This document shows, piece after piece, positions 1 through 11,397 of a DNA stretch of 64,000 bases (position 1 is the stretch's first letter; each line of letters starts with the position of its first letter). A program made the translations under genes and the position numbers. Source of the stretch: Tiliqua scincoides (taxonomy: Eukaryota; Chordata; Lepidosauria; Squamata; Scincidae); assembly GCF_035046505.1 (NCBI RefSeq), contig NC_089829.1, positions 26,923,109 to 26,987,108 of the forward strand, given 5' to 3'. The notes under the pieces were generated by a model. That model ran no database searches and was not told where the DNA came from. It saw only the letters and a list, made by a program, of their open reading frames with translations.

Positions 1-95
1 GCCACTTCCAGTCATGTCCAGAAGATCTTCTGAGGTGTCATCTACAGATATTCAAATCCATGAACGCTAAGCCCGCAGGTAAGAAGGGCCCACTG
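1..95. mobile_element. Tigger/pogo-like DNA transposon, right end only
   Basis: The window opens inside a non-autonomous DNA transposon. It ends in GGGCCCACTG followed by TA, and its body matches the right part of the fuller copy at 30941-31246 (shared 'acttccagtcatgtccag' stretch and a 'gataag/gtaaga' terminal motif). Elements with ends of the CAGT-(g/c)-GCCCTC type and TA target sites are known from the Tc1/mariner Tigger-pogo group; the exact family is not named here. The left end lies outside the window. Confidence 0.6.
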
Positions 96-1256
96 TATTC
101 AGCAAATGGATCAACAGTTTTGTCTCAGCAGAAAGCATCCCTTAATGCTCGCATGATGGGGAAGCTCTTTGTCCACTTGTACGCACTGTCAGTCAGAGGC
201 GACAGTTCTAGGCTAGACAGACTGATGATCAGACTTGGCCATTGGTGTCAGACAGCTTCCTGTACTCAGAAGTGCTTAGAACAGCATGTTGGCTCCAGGA
301 TATCTGTCTGGTGCTCGGTTTCCTTACGTCACCTGCAGAGTTTTCAAACTTTTCCTAATGGCAATCATAGGAACCCTATGAGTTGCCAGCTTGGTCCTCT
401 CTCTCTGTTTTGATGTTTGTCCTGGAAAATCTCCTAAAACAAACACACCAAGCATGCTACACCAGAGAGAGACAAATCTCTCCTCCACCCGCAGGGACCA
501 AATGCGACTTACAACTGCTGAGTGAATAATTAGTTGTAATTAGTGCTAGAAATTGATGCCTTTGGAGATAGTCTGCCAACTTTTTAAGCACTTTAATACT
601 AATGGCTTTTTTCCCTAGGAATAAATCTTTACAGGAGGAAGCAAGTGCAAATTGATTTTTAAAGAGCCTGTCCAATGTGGAATTTATCTTTCAAAAATGT
701 TGGGTTTTAAAAAACAATTACCTTTTTACCTTTACAGTGTGTTAATGCTTTTTCGATAGGCTCGTTTTTCTTCAAATATATTTTTCTGTCACTGTGGGTC
801 CATTTCTTTGGGAAAATAAGCCTAAAGGAGGCACACATCTGTAAAAGGTGCTGGGATAGAAAAATCATGCATAATGCAGTCATTTTGAGTTTCTAAGTCA
901 TTCTTTGCATGTGTGAAAATACCCTGTGTTGGTGATAATGGGATCTTAATTCTAGTTTCATGCTGCTGAATAAAAACTGCATCTATTTTTGTAAGGGACA
1001 AGAGTCCACCGTGAAGTCTTGCTAGGCTTACTTTTCAAGTGCAGAGGAAGTTTTTATGTATGAATGGGAGTTATATGTGCCCAAATACATGCACACCTCC
1101 TTGACTGTGAAGAGCACGTTTGTTGAATTAAATGTGTGTAAAGATGTCAGAGAGGGCAATCTGAAGGTGGTTGACCCACTGTTTCCAAACATGTTTTTGA
1201 AAACATGTTGATGAAATACAACTGGGTTGAACAGACTTCAGAGATCTACCCTGTGG
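96..1256. other. Unique AT-rich non-coding DNA
   Basis: No recognisable gene or repeat family was found. Short open frames are present at 60-413 (plus) and 457-675 (minus), but neither resembles a known protein and the first begins in the transposon. No splice-site-bounded exon stands out. Confidence 0.5.
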
Positions 1257-2140
1257 CAGGGATGGAAATTCAAGTCAGGTGACTCAAGTAAAAAAAACAC
1301 ATGTTTTTTGTTGACTTGTGTACACTCAGGTTACCTATGTTGATGACTCCAGCACTGACTCAAGTCTGAGGCCATTGACTCGAAAATGTGTCCCCATGTG
1401 TGCAAACTCAAGTCTGTCTGTGACTATGTGTGCTTGCTCACTTTTTTTGATGCATGAAACACCTCATGGGGCCATAATTCAGACTGAATGTGTAGTAGCA
1501 CTAAGCCAGGAGGCAGGGAAGGGTTAATGTTTAGCATTGACCAGGAGGCAGGGGGAAGGGAGGTGGGATCAGGCTATCTTGTCCATCTCTGGAGGAACCA
1601 ATGATCATTGAATGAAGGATGGGTGGTCTCTTTTTTCCTCTGGACAAGGAAGGGCAGAAGGAGGAGCCCAAGGGGGTTATTGCCTTGGGATTAGCTGGAG
1701 GGGAAAAAAGGAGGCAGGGAAGCCAGGAAGCAGTTCTTCATGTCTTCAGTCATTGTTACTTAGGAGAAAGAAGATGCCTCATTGAATGACATGCAGTGAG
1801 ACTACTTCTGAGTAGAACTGTAAAGGATTGGGTCATACTCTTAGCATAAGCCTCCCAGCTGCTGCCATGCGACCCTTCTCCCGCTTGCCGATTCTGTTCC
1901 CTCTTGCTGTTTGTTCTGCTCCATTCCACCTTACAGAGCTCGGATGCCTCCCAGTCCCTTTCGGTCCATGCCCTGGCGTGACTGAACCAAAAGACTCTGA
2001 CTCAAGTCAAAATGACTCGGGAATTTTGGGAGGTGAGTCAGCAAAGGGTGCCCATTGACTCATGCATGACTTGAATTGCAGAGGGTGGAGACTTGGGACT
2101 CAACTCTAAGTCTCGCTGCAGTGCCAAGTTCCCATCCTTG
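1257..2140. mobile_element. Non-autonomous hAT transposon with GACTCAAGT-rich ends
   Basis: Left end CAGGGATGGAAATTCAAG pairs with the inverted right end (CAAGGATGGGAACTTG when reversed). Flanking 8-mers CCCTGTGG (1249-1256) and CTCTGTGA (2141-2148) agree at 6 of 8 positions, as expected for a diverged hAT target duplication. Sub-terminal regions at both ends carry repeated GACTCAAGT-like motifs (around 1282, 1355, 1990 and 2080). No transposase frame is visible. The middle (about 1540-1830) is purine-rich and may hold a further, unrecognised insertion. Confidence 0.6.
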
Positions 2141-2604
2141 CTCTGTGAGATCTGTTTTGTTCTTTTGCTAGAACCCCCAAATTCAACCCTTGTTTTAGAT
2201 ACAAAGTAATGGCTTTTGGGGAGTGGAACCAGATACAAAAGTGTGACTTGGAGGCGAATTGCACCCCATGACCCACACATTTGGGTGACCTATCATTATA
2301 AGCACAGATCTATATCAATGTGACCAGAGAGTAGAGAATCTAACGTTAAACTCTAAAACTGTGCAGCACATCCACACAAAGACCTGGTCATAGGCAACCA
2401 GTTGGTAGTTGGTAGAAGCAGTGTTTTTAATGCATTATAAGGCTTTAGGAGACCTGAGAAATCTCCAGAGACTACTCATGAGCTGAAAGGCAGCTAGGAT
2501 CAGACCCTTAAAGAGGTTTGGTTCCCGTATAGTTCATGCAAAGTTAAGCAGCCAAGTTGCATTGCACAAACTTTTATAACACCAAATCTCTTCTTAGTCT
2601 AGGC
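2141..2604. other. Unique non-coding DNA
   Basis: Nothing recognisable: no repeat termini, RNA gene or credible exon. Confidence 0.4.
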
Positions 2605-2835
2605 CAGAGGTTTCTAAACTGGGGTATTTCAACACCTGAGCCAGGAAATGTCTGTCGCTGCCTCTTAAGGCCTCTGGAGAGCCATAGCGACCCCCAGTTA
2701 AGTGAAAAAAACCCTTTTGTCTCTGGCAGTGACACAACTGCATGTGGTGATTGTGGCAATCGCATCGCTGCCCCTCACTTCCCTAATAAGCACTTACAGC
2801 TTCCCAAACTCTCCCTGAAAGTTTGACAACCACTG
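2605..2835. mobile_element. Short hAT (Charlie-like) element, first of a pair
   Basis: Starts CAGAGGTTTCTAAACT and ends TTTGACAACCACTG, the inverted 'CAGNGGTTCTCAAA' ends typical of hAT-Charlie non-autonomous elements. The flanking 8-mers GTCTAGGC (2597-2604) and GCCTAGGA (2836-2843) agree at 6 of 8 positions. A second copy of the same family begins immediately after the right duplication. Confidence 0.75.
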
Positions 2836-2843
2836 GCCTAGGA

Positions 2844-3112
2844 CAGAGGTTCTCAAACTTGGGTGTCATAATGCCCCAGCCCGAGAAGCCCTGTCTTTGC
2901 CCCCTTCAGGGGATCATGCTGCCATTGGGGAAAAGGGAATTTTATTCTTATTTTCTGTGGGTCATGCCAGCCCTCCTCAAGAATGAGGGGAGTCCATGGA
3001 TCCCTCTGATGTGCTCCCTGCATTTCAGAACACTGAAAAAAAAATGATTGCAACTCATTTCCACAAAGACTTACAAGGCCTCAAACTCTCCTTGAGAATT
3101 TGGGAACCCCTG
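2844..3112. mobile_element. Short hAT (Charlie-like) element, second of a pair
   Basis: Starts CAGAGGTTCTCAAACTT and ends with the inverted GAATTTGGGAACCCCTG. The body parallels the copy at 2605-2835. The flanks GCCTAGGA (left) and GCCTTAGG (right) look like one diverged 8-mer, so three related 8-mers frame the two elements. Confidence 0.75.
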
Positions 3113-4925
3113 GCCTTAGGGTTATGACCTGACTTGTGCTGCAAACCTTCATTGATTGGTTAACATTGATTAAAACCAGTTTTATTTGACTAGAAGTAAT
3201 CCTCGATGAATCAGCTGACACATTAAAAATATTTGTTTTCATAGAAGTGCTTATAACAACTGCTGGATTGCAAGCATCCTTTTAGAAGAGGTATCCCCCT
3301 TTCACACAGAAGGGCATGTCTTTTCTCAGATGGTTTCTGATGTGACATATATGTGCCCCACCTAAAAAAAGGGACGTTATGCTTCTTTAATTCAAAACTT
3401 AGTTAGAGGGAAGTTCTCATCCTCTTTAAGATAATTCTCTTTATTCTCAGTCTCTTTACAATAACTCCAAAGATTCCTTCCTGTTACGTTCCAGCTTTGG
3501 GTTCCATCTTCCAACTCCTGGTTTGCATCACACCAACAGCTGCTTGTCAATTACACTGTTCCTCCTGCATTTGCTGCTGTTTCTTAAATAACCACAATGT
3601 AGTCTTCCTAATTAGCTGGAGTAATTAGACTGTCATTAATACTACACTGCGATTTCCCTCTTTTGCTCTTTGAAAAAGTGGATGCAACCAGCCTCTTGTT
3701 TACGAAGTCAAAATGGTAGCAAGCATCTGCTCTTCCCAAGGTGCTCAGTCTCTAATGTGAAAATGGAGCATTTGAACGAATCCTTTGCTGTGTTGCAAGT
3801 TTTGAGATCATAGAGATGAACCCAGTTTGCAACCACAGTAGGAGTGCAGTGTAATGCTGCAACATAAGAGGGCAAACCAAGACTGTAGCCATAGAAAACT
3901 GACTTCAACTGAGCCCAGACCCTTGGTTCACATATCAGTTGTCAACACAGACTGGCAACAACCATCTGGGGTTTCCCATTCGGGCCTTCCTAGCTCTACC
4001 TGAAGATGCTGCTGAGGTCTGAAGCTCTGTCTTTTGCACACAAAGCATTTGCTCTCTTGGTGACCAACAGTCTTGTGGACATAACATGGCAAGGTGAGGA
4101 GGTCACAGACTAAATGCTGACCCTGGCAGAGCCAACAAGAGTTGAGAGAACTGAGGATAACTCAAAATAATGTAAAGGAATACACTTGCATGTATATTTG
4201 AGTTCATTTTCAGGTTCTGCACCCTGTGTGTGGCCTCAGTGGCATATACAATGCAAGACCTTCCCAAAATAATATTTTGAGGAGTCTCAAGGGCCATAAA
4301 TGTGTATGGGGATGTGAGGCCTTCCCCATGGGGTCATGCACACCAAGTTTCAGCATTGCTGTACAGAGGGCTTTGATGAGCATGCTAGAACTGATAGTTT
4401 TCAACAAAATCATAGGTGGGAACCTTGGTCATAAGGCCCTGGGCATGGTCAGATGGCAAATGATGTCACAAACTCACTGAAGATAAGCAGGTCTAGACTT
4501 GGTCAGGGCCCAGATTGGAGATGACCTTCAGATCCATTGCATTGCAGTGCATTCAGTTCCATGGGAGAAAGCTGGGATGTAAATGGAAATAAGTACATAG
4601 ATAGTTGCCATTCCAGGCCATGGCATCTAACTGCTTTCAGGGATCCTGCAGGAAGTTTTGGACTCCAGTATCTTATTCAGAACAGAGATGCAAACCCATA
4701 TTTGTTGATGTTCTATGATTATGCAGAGAGTATGGGGGAGAATCAGAAATATGTTTAAGTCTCCCTCTATCCACAAATTCTTCCCTACAAACCCTCCATC
4801 TTGCCTGTTTTCCTCTTTGTCTGGTTTCATTCTGCTCTTGGAGCCTGGATGGGCATAAAATCAGTGAAAAATGCCAGGAGCATAGAAGTTATGGGGGAGA
4901 ATAGGCGAGCATTGTTCAATTGCCT
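3113..4925. other. Unique DNA with a homeodomain-motif-rich block near 3590-3650
   Basis: No gene or known repeat was recognised. Around 3600-3640 two TAATTAG motifs (3609-3615 and 3622-3628) sit 13 bp apart, followed by ATTAAT, in a low-repeat AT-rich context typical of developmental enhancers. Open frames here (for example 4226-4480 plus, 4627-4830 minus) show no family signature. Confidence 0.35.
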
Positions 4926-5298
4926 GGGGACGTCCATTAAAATTGAATGTCGGGAGAGTTAGAACAGACAAAAGAAAACATTTACCCAGTGTGTAATTAA
5001 TCTGTAGAACTCCTTGCTGATGGATGTGGCATTGGCGTGTGGCCTAGGTGTCTTTAAATAGGGAATATACAGATTTAGAGAGGAAATGTTCATCACAGGT
5101 TATAAGCATTGATGAGTATATATAATCTCCTGGTTTTAGAAGTGGACTGCCTTTGACATGCCTGATGCAAAGGCATAGCAACAGGATGCAGACATCTTTT
5201 TGTCTTGTGTGCTCGCTGAGGCATCCGGTGGGCCACTGTGAGACTGGACATGATGGGCTTTTGGCCTGATCCAGCAGGGCTCTTCTTATGTTCTTATA
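4926..5298 (+). mobile_element. CR1 LINE, 3' end, 5'-truncated
   Basis: The first part corresponds to the end of CR1 ORF2 (nucleotide match to the RVRTDKRKYFFTQ...WNSLP region of the copy at 25684-26700), followed by the CR1 3' untranslated region with 'ggcctgatccagcagggctcttcttatgttcttat'-type ending in two 8-bp tail units. Diverged and without an open frame, so older than the copies near 24-27 kb. Confidence 0.85.
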
Positions 5299-6073
5299 CA
5301 CCACTTTTCTTCTGCAGATACTTTCCCCCGCATTAGCAGTGCCAGGCAGATATGGGTCATGTAACCCTGTAACGTCTGTCCCTGTCCCAAATCAAGCTCC
5401 AAAAAGGAGGAAGCACCAGCTGTTCTACAAAGTGTTGCCTTGCAGAGGGTGAATTCTCATTTAGCCATTCCAATCCTAAAGCCTCTGGAGCCCTTTAGGA
5501 TTTTTTACAGGCTCTAAACTCCGCTGCATATCTGCCAATTTATGCTTCCTGCAGTGGCTCTGCACATGGTCGCAACCTTAGCCATGTTTTGTGGGATTTA
5601 ATATTTCCCTACATATTTGATGCATCCAAGTTGTTTATCAGACAAACAGACAAATTAAACTTTATCAGACTTTGAAATGCCAAGACCTTTTGTGTTCTCC
5701 CGAAGTGCGAATAGAGGATAAAATTGCAGCAGCCTAACAGAGCAAAGAGGCTCACGGAATATATAGCTTTGATTAATACTTTCAATCCTGTCCTAGATTA
5801 AATATATTGAAAACATTTAATAATAACCTTTTTCCCTGGGCAAGATGTGCTTAGCATTTGATTCCTCTCCGTGTCTGGAGGTTAGGCTCTGAGGCTGTGT
5901 GTTGTACCTGGCTAGATTTTTTTTGGCAATCATTTATTTTGCAAGTCTTTGCGACAAAGCAGTTATAGCAGTGAAATGAGTTGTTGTTCACATGTTGAGA
6001 GCAGTGGGGTGGTAAACATCACTACAGGTTTCAGTGCTGTAATCTCTTTGAGGCAGGGAGGTAGGGGACATTA
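5299..6073. other. Unique AT-rich DNA, possible conserved block
   Basis: Repeat-free. The part from about 5500 to 5880 is AT-rich with ordinary complexity and no stop-free frame of note, the profile of a conserved non-coding element, but conservation cannot be judged from one sequence. Confidence 0.3.
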
Positions 6074-6340
6074 GGGGCCCAATCCTATGCTGCCCTGGTG
6101 TCACACAGTACAGCAGCACCAAATGGCTGCTGCTGTATCCTGCAGGTCTGCGGTAAAAAACTCTCTGGGAGTTTGAAACCCTCAGTAAGTCTTGTCAAGG
6201 GCGGGGGGGCAGCAAGGGCAGGGGGAAAGCAGCGACATGAATCCCCAGGATTGTGTTGTTCAGGGGGCTGCAGGGACTGGGGTGCACCCTCCAGTCCCTG
6301 CAGCAGCTGTCCCTGTGTGCGGGGAGCTGTCCCAGTTTGA
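6074..6340. mobile_element. Harbinger-like MITE, long GC-rich subfamily, left part
   Basis: Begins GGGGCCCAATCCTATGCTG directly after TTA, the same terminus as the other MITEs of this window, and then follows the 'ccaaatggctgctgctgtatcctg' body shared with the copies at 21840 and 50876. No clean right terminus (TAGGATTGGGCC) was found, so the right boundary is approximate; it could extend to about 6784. Confidence 0.5.
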
Positions 6341-9203
6341 ATACCACTGCTGCAGGGCCAGAGGAGCAGCTGGATGTCTCCTAGGGATAAAGGAACATCA
6401 CTATTGGGGAACATTTGCCCACTATTTAGCAGGTGCAGAACAAAGGAGATCCATGTCGGGCTCCAAGGCTTGGAGGGTAGAATAAGATTCCCAGCCCCCC
6501 TACCATATCCAGTCTGCCCTCTAGTCTTCTCTCCCTCTGCCCAGTTTTGCCCCCTTCCTTGCCTCCTTCCCATTCTGAAAATGCCTCCCTATCGCTTGTC
6601 GTGGAGCTTACTGTGCGCTGCTGTCATTGCTGTACCACCAGCGGGGAAGCCCAGTGCTGAGTGGCACAAGCCTCCCCATTGGCGCTGCTTATCTGGTGGC
6701 TGCTGCAACATGCCATATAGAACATTTGTGATGGCTGTTGCCAGGGTAGCGAGCAGGTGGCCTCCTGGGCTCTGGATTGACTAGGGACATCAAAAGAGCA
6801 ATTGCTCTGGTGACCTGCAAACATTTTCATAGCACTGAAATATTGGGTGTAACTATGTTAGACTTAAACTGATTTAAGGGCTGAGCTATTCAGGAGTAGC
6901 CCAAGACCTCCTAATGAATGAGGCAGCATGCCAAATGCTGCCCCCTTGCCTGCCATCACACCAGCTGTTCCAACATTCCTGCTCCTTTGATTCAGAAAGT
7001 AAGAGGGAAATGGAGTGGAAGCGAAAGTGTAGAGGAGAATGAGGAGGAAGAGGAGGAGAAGCAGCAGCAGCCGAAGAAGAGTTAGGTTGTGGGTGTCTTC
7101 TGCCAATGTGCTGCCTGAGGCATTTACCTCAGTTGGCCTTACAGAGGGGTCAACCCTGGACCTAGTTGTTTTCCATGGAGTGGGCTCAATTTGAGAGGCA
7201 AAGTAGTCCCCTGGTTCCCTTGTTTCATGATGACAGTCGTGGTTCTTTCCTCTCCCTTCTTCATTCGCTCAGAATGATGCTACCTCATCATGCTGCATGG
7301 TTCAACCAGCTGTAAAGTGCAATTCTGGTATGGCCTCCGTTTTGCTCCCCTGAATATCACAGACCTGGCTGCCCCAATTTCACCAGTTACGCATGGGACC
7401 GCGGAATGGGGAGGGCATTTCAGCTCAACCCTAAGTAGTCCCAGTGCCGGTCTCTTGGCTTGAACCTGGGGCTTGGCTATAGGACTTCCTCATGGGATGA
7501 ATCCTGTGCCTGGCTCTGATTCTGTAGGACATTTCAGCACCCTTTGCTGACAAAACTTTGACAGATTAGCAGCAAGCTATGGGATATATTCTAGGAAAGA
7601 AGGGGGCAGGAAGCCTCAGAACGGCTTCTGAATCTCCCTGATGTCTCAGGTGAACTGGATGATTAGTATAGAAGCAACCTGTCTCAGTTGCCATTATTTG
7701 TGATATACTGGTGCTACGTGTACCAGGACTCAACACCATGTGTCAGCATCAGAGGGTGAGCAGGTGGGGACACTCCCAGTTGATGGGTCTGTGTCTGACC
7801 AATCCTGACCAGGTTTAAAAGACTAGGAGAAGATTCTTTAATTTAGCCTAATGTTTGACTTTACTTCATCCTGGGGAAAGTGTGGGATACATTTACATAA
7901 ATAAGGAAATCTGGAAGAGCAGCAGGCTCAGTGACACATCTTGCTTGTGCCTGCTATCATCAGTCAGAGTTTGGATTCCAAGGAATTTGGAGTCACTGTA
8001 CTTCACTGGCCTTGCAAGAAAGGGCTCCTTCCAGTGACTGCCTGGTGTGTCAGTTTATAACCCAGACCACGGAGCCTTTTAGAATCCCCTGTAATTTTTC
8101 AGCTGCAAAGGATCTGGGGATCTTAACAGTGGATAAAGAAAACTGTTAAGGTTTCTTCCGCAGCAGTTCAAATCAAAGAGCTTCCTGCTTTTAGTTAGGG
8201 TTGTCTGCTATTTTCAATAAAGTTGAAGGCAGTGGAATTAAAGGATCAGTGAGCCATAAAGCCAGACTGACCTGTAAAGGAATCAGCTTGCTGTTTGGTA
8301 GTAAATACTCTCAGATGTTCCGTGCTGACCTGTGGACCTGTGAAGTCCACCCTCTCACCCCACCCTTCAGTTGAGAGCTTATTGGCATGGATATTATTCT
8401 AAAGCTGTGGCCTCTCAGTTTCTCATGCAGACCTCACTATATAAGCATGAAGAGTTAATAAAGGTGCTTCTTAGCATCCCCAACTCTTAGAGTTGCCAGC
8501 TAGGCTTTTCCCCGTTCCAATTTTGTTTTGTGTTCCTTTATTCTGGGTTAAGGAGGACAATTACTAACATGAATTTCAGAATCAAGTTTTCACTTCCTTT
8601 TGTGTCTTCTCCCTCCCCCTCTTATGGGTTTCCAAAGTGAGTATGCACATTGGTAAAATACTGCAAAACAGCAATCAGTGTGGGCTTACATAGGGTTGCA
8701 TCAAAATTCTTTTGGTTGGTGTTTTACATGTGATGTGCATGTGAACTCCTGAGCACTGGTGAAAACAAAAATCATGCAAACAGAATCCGGATGCAGTCGT
8801 ATAATGTATTGTATTGGCAACCGTATAATGATGCAGTACCTATAATGATGTTGTCAAGGCTTTATTGTAGTGTTTTATCAGTGCACTTGTGTACAACATT
8901 ACTGTGTGATGGAAAGGAAGACAGACAAATGAACAGAAGGAACCAAAAGCGGGAGCAAGTGGTGCTTGTTCAGTAGTCTTAGAAAAATTATTTTAAAAAA
9001 GGATAACACTTTTATATTCCTAATGCATCAGATTCACTTTGCTAACACTTTTGCAAGGTCTTTGTCTTGCTCTGAAATAGTCAGCTCTCCTTGCAATTGA
9101 AAATGATGCTAATTGCAGCCTTAGAAGTCAAAAGTGAAACTTGGGAATGGTTTTTCATGATCATGGTCTGCAGAATAGGCAAGCATTTGATTTAGAGAGA
9201 AAT
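6341..9203. other. Mostly unique non-coding DNA
   Basis: A purine-rich run at about 6985-7090 (gaggagnaag repeats) is part of a loosely repeated sequence that also appears near 17020 and 21150; its family was not identified. The remainder, including open frames at 6374-6784 and 7855-8149, has no recognisable protein or RNA gene. The part around 9000-9130 is AT-rich and repeat-free. Confidence 0.35.
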
Positions 9204-9211
9204 ATCTAGCC

Positions 9212-9554
9212 CAGTGTTTCTCAAACCCACTAGGTGGGTCACGAGCCAATTTCAGGTGGGTCCTCATTCAATATTTTATTTTTAATATATTAGATGATGC
9301 TACCATGGTATGTGACTGCATCTGGGGAAATGTGACAGATCTGTACTTTGAACAGGCTACTCCATATATGCTTTCAACAATGAGAGTCAATGGGACTTAC
9401 TCCTGGGTAAGTGTGGGCAGGATTACAGCCTAGGATTGTTGAAAATTTTCCTGCTTGATGATGTCACTACCAGCCATTCCATCACTTCTGGTGGGTCCTG
9501 ACATATTCTCATTCTAAAAAGAGGGACCTGGTGCTAAAAGTGTGAGAACCACTG
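9212..9554. mobile_element. Non-autonomous hAT (Charlie-like) with perfect 8-bp TSD
   Basis: Left end CAGTGTTTCTCAAACCC and right end GTGTGAGAACCACTG are inverted repeats of the hAT-Charlie type. Exact 8-bp duplications ATCTAGCC lie at 9204-9211 and 9555-9562. The element's middle contains half of a small palindromic repeat ('tcaatgggacttactcctgggtaagtg'-like, 9387-9436). A second copy at 27339-28103 shares the whole body, including this half-repeat, so the half-repeat is part of the family. Confidence 0.92.
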
Positions 9555-9562
9555 ATCTAGCC

Positions 9563-10279
9563 TTTGCAAATCTGCATCCCCTCACTGACAAAAGAAGGTA
9601 TTTTCCATGTCGTACTGTAAGACCAACCAGCAAGAATTATCAATACCAAAGCACAAGCGACAATACTGGAGGTGTTCATATATGCAAAACTGGGAAAGTT
9701 ATATCAAGAAACTAAACTGTTTCAACCAGGCATTTCAAAGCAATCATCTTTGGTTCAAATGTCAATGGAGAACGATGAGCAGAATTACAGCACCATTAAA
9801 GGCAGTTCCGGTGATTCAGTAGAGCTGAATACTGTACTAGCCTGGTGGATTGGTTTGGTATTCAAAAAAGTCCTTTCCATATATGCTGAAATTGAATATT
9901 TCCAATACTAAGTATTTAGATTTAAGCTCCTGTTTGACAGTCCTTGACAAACTTTTGTGATTCATTAATGTGCAATTGTTAAGAAATTCATAATAACTTT
10001 GGAAAAGAGTGTTCTGTATACTGAAAAAATTGCACTTTGAAATGAAAGTGCTATGAATAGGGCTTGTTTTTGGAATCTCTGCATGAGTCTGAGTGTGTGG
10101 GACACATTTCTTGTGATCAGGTAGCTCTTCTGCACAGGTAGCTCCGCTGGTGGTCAGGTGCTGCCTCCTGTTTGACCCTGGACACAGCATCATTTGCAGG
10201 AATTATGGGGAAAAATGGTGACTACCACTGGGAAGAGGTCATTTTGTCCTCATGGCCCCATTCCCCCTTTAGAAATGAA
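9563..10279. other. Unique non-coding DNA
   Basis: No repeat termini or gene signature. Open frames at 9607-9911 (plus) and 9837-10193 (minus) have no recognisable domains. Confidence 0.4.
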
Positions 10280-10822
10280 GGGCGCAATCCAAATCTGCGC
10301 TTTAGCAGGCAAGCCAGAAGGCTTGTGCTGCATCCAACGCAGGTTCGTTGGGTGCAGCGGCTCAGCCAGGGGCAAGGGGAAGCTCTTCCCCTTACCCCGG
10401 GAAAGGGCTGCATGCCCCAATGGGTCTCCTCAGACCTGCGCCACCTCTGGAGGTGGCGCAAGTCTGAGGAGAGCAGAGCAGGTCGAAGCTGCTCTGTTCT
10501 CCCCGGGGACAGGGGTTGGGATCCGGCATAACCGCCGGGTCCCAGCCCTGCCCCTAGCTCCCCACGCGCCCGCCCCCGGGGCTGCCCATCGCCCTCTCTC
10601 CCCCCACCCAGAAACACTCTCTCCTGCCTCCTCTCTACCCCCACACCTACCTTTGCAGCTTGTGTCGGCGCAGGTGTGCTGGCACAAGCAGGGGGGAGGA
10701 AGCCCCTGCGGAGGCCTCTGCCAGCCAGCTTCCTCCCACTGAGGCGCAAACGTACTTTACAGCACATTTGTGACCCTCCAGGGGCTCCTGTGCCAGCATA
10801 GCTGCCAGTTAGGATTGCACCC
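10280..10822. mobile_element. Harbinger-like MITE, ~540-bp GC-rich subfamily
   Basis: Starts GGGCGCAATCCAAATC and ends GTTAGGATTGCACCC, inverted ends of the 'GGGC(C/A)CAATCCTA' type. The interior holds a near-perfect inverted repeat around 'gacctgcgccacctctggaggtggcgcaagtctgagg' (10433-10470). GC content is far above the surroundings, which explains the long chance open frames on both strands (10172-10842). Related copies: 14768, 28855, 40292 and 55888. Confidence 0.75.
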
Positions 10823-11397
10823 AAAAACTCAGAGTGAGACATGGATGCATTCTGTCCCCAGTGCCCAGCTTCCCCCAGTTTCCAGGTTTTGCTGACAAAC
10901 TACCTGCTGACTTCTGCAGAAGCTCAGAGTTTATTTTGTGTTCTGATCTGAAATCTCTTGAGTAGAACAAGCTCTTCAAGTGAATGTGCCAAGGGAATTG
11001 AATCAACACTTCAGTAGCCCAGAGGCAATTATTAACACTAGTCAGAAAGCATCATTTTGGCATGTAAAACTGGAGTTTTGCAGTAATGAAAAGGAGTGAA
11101 CCAGCTTCTGTGAATGCATGAATTATTTGGGCAAGGGGGCTAGATTTCTCCATGACCTTCTCGGTTAGTATTGGCTGTCTTTCTCTAGGTAGAAAAATGC
11201 AAAAGCAATGAATGTTGATGCCTGCCCTGTAGGCTTGTAACAGAGATGGCTTTTGAGGAAACTATTTTGTGTGCACAGATACAATGAATCAGTAAAATAG
11301 GTGTCACCAGCCACCCCCAATTACGCTTTTCAACAGATGAGATGGCTCATGAACTCTCATTTAAACCAGTCATTTAAGTGCAAGCAGAGGCCAAACT
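10823..11397. other. Unique non-coding DNA
   Basis: No gene or repeat recognised. Confidence 0.4.

Noticed and set aside
6085-6573. 162-codon minus-strand frame
   Set aside because: Overlaps a MITE and GC-rich sequence, with competing frames on the other strand; no domain.
10172-10842. Overlapping frames of 119-206 codons on both strands
   Set aside because: They lie in a GC-rich MITE whose relatives elsewhere in the window show no conserved frame; high GC alone explains the lack of stops.
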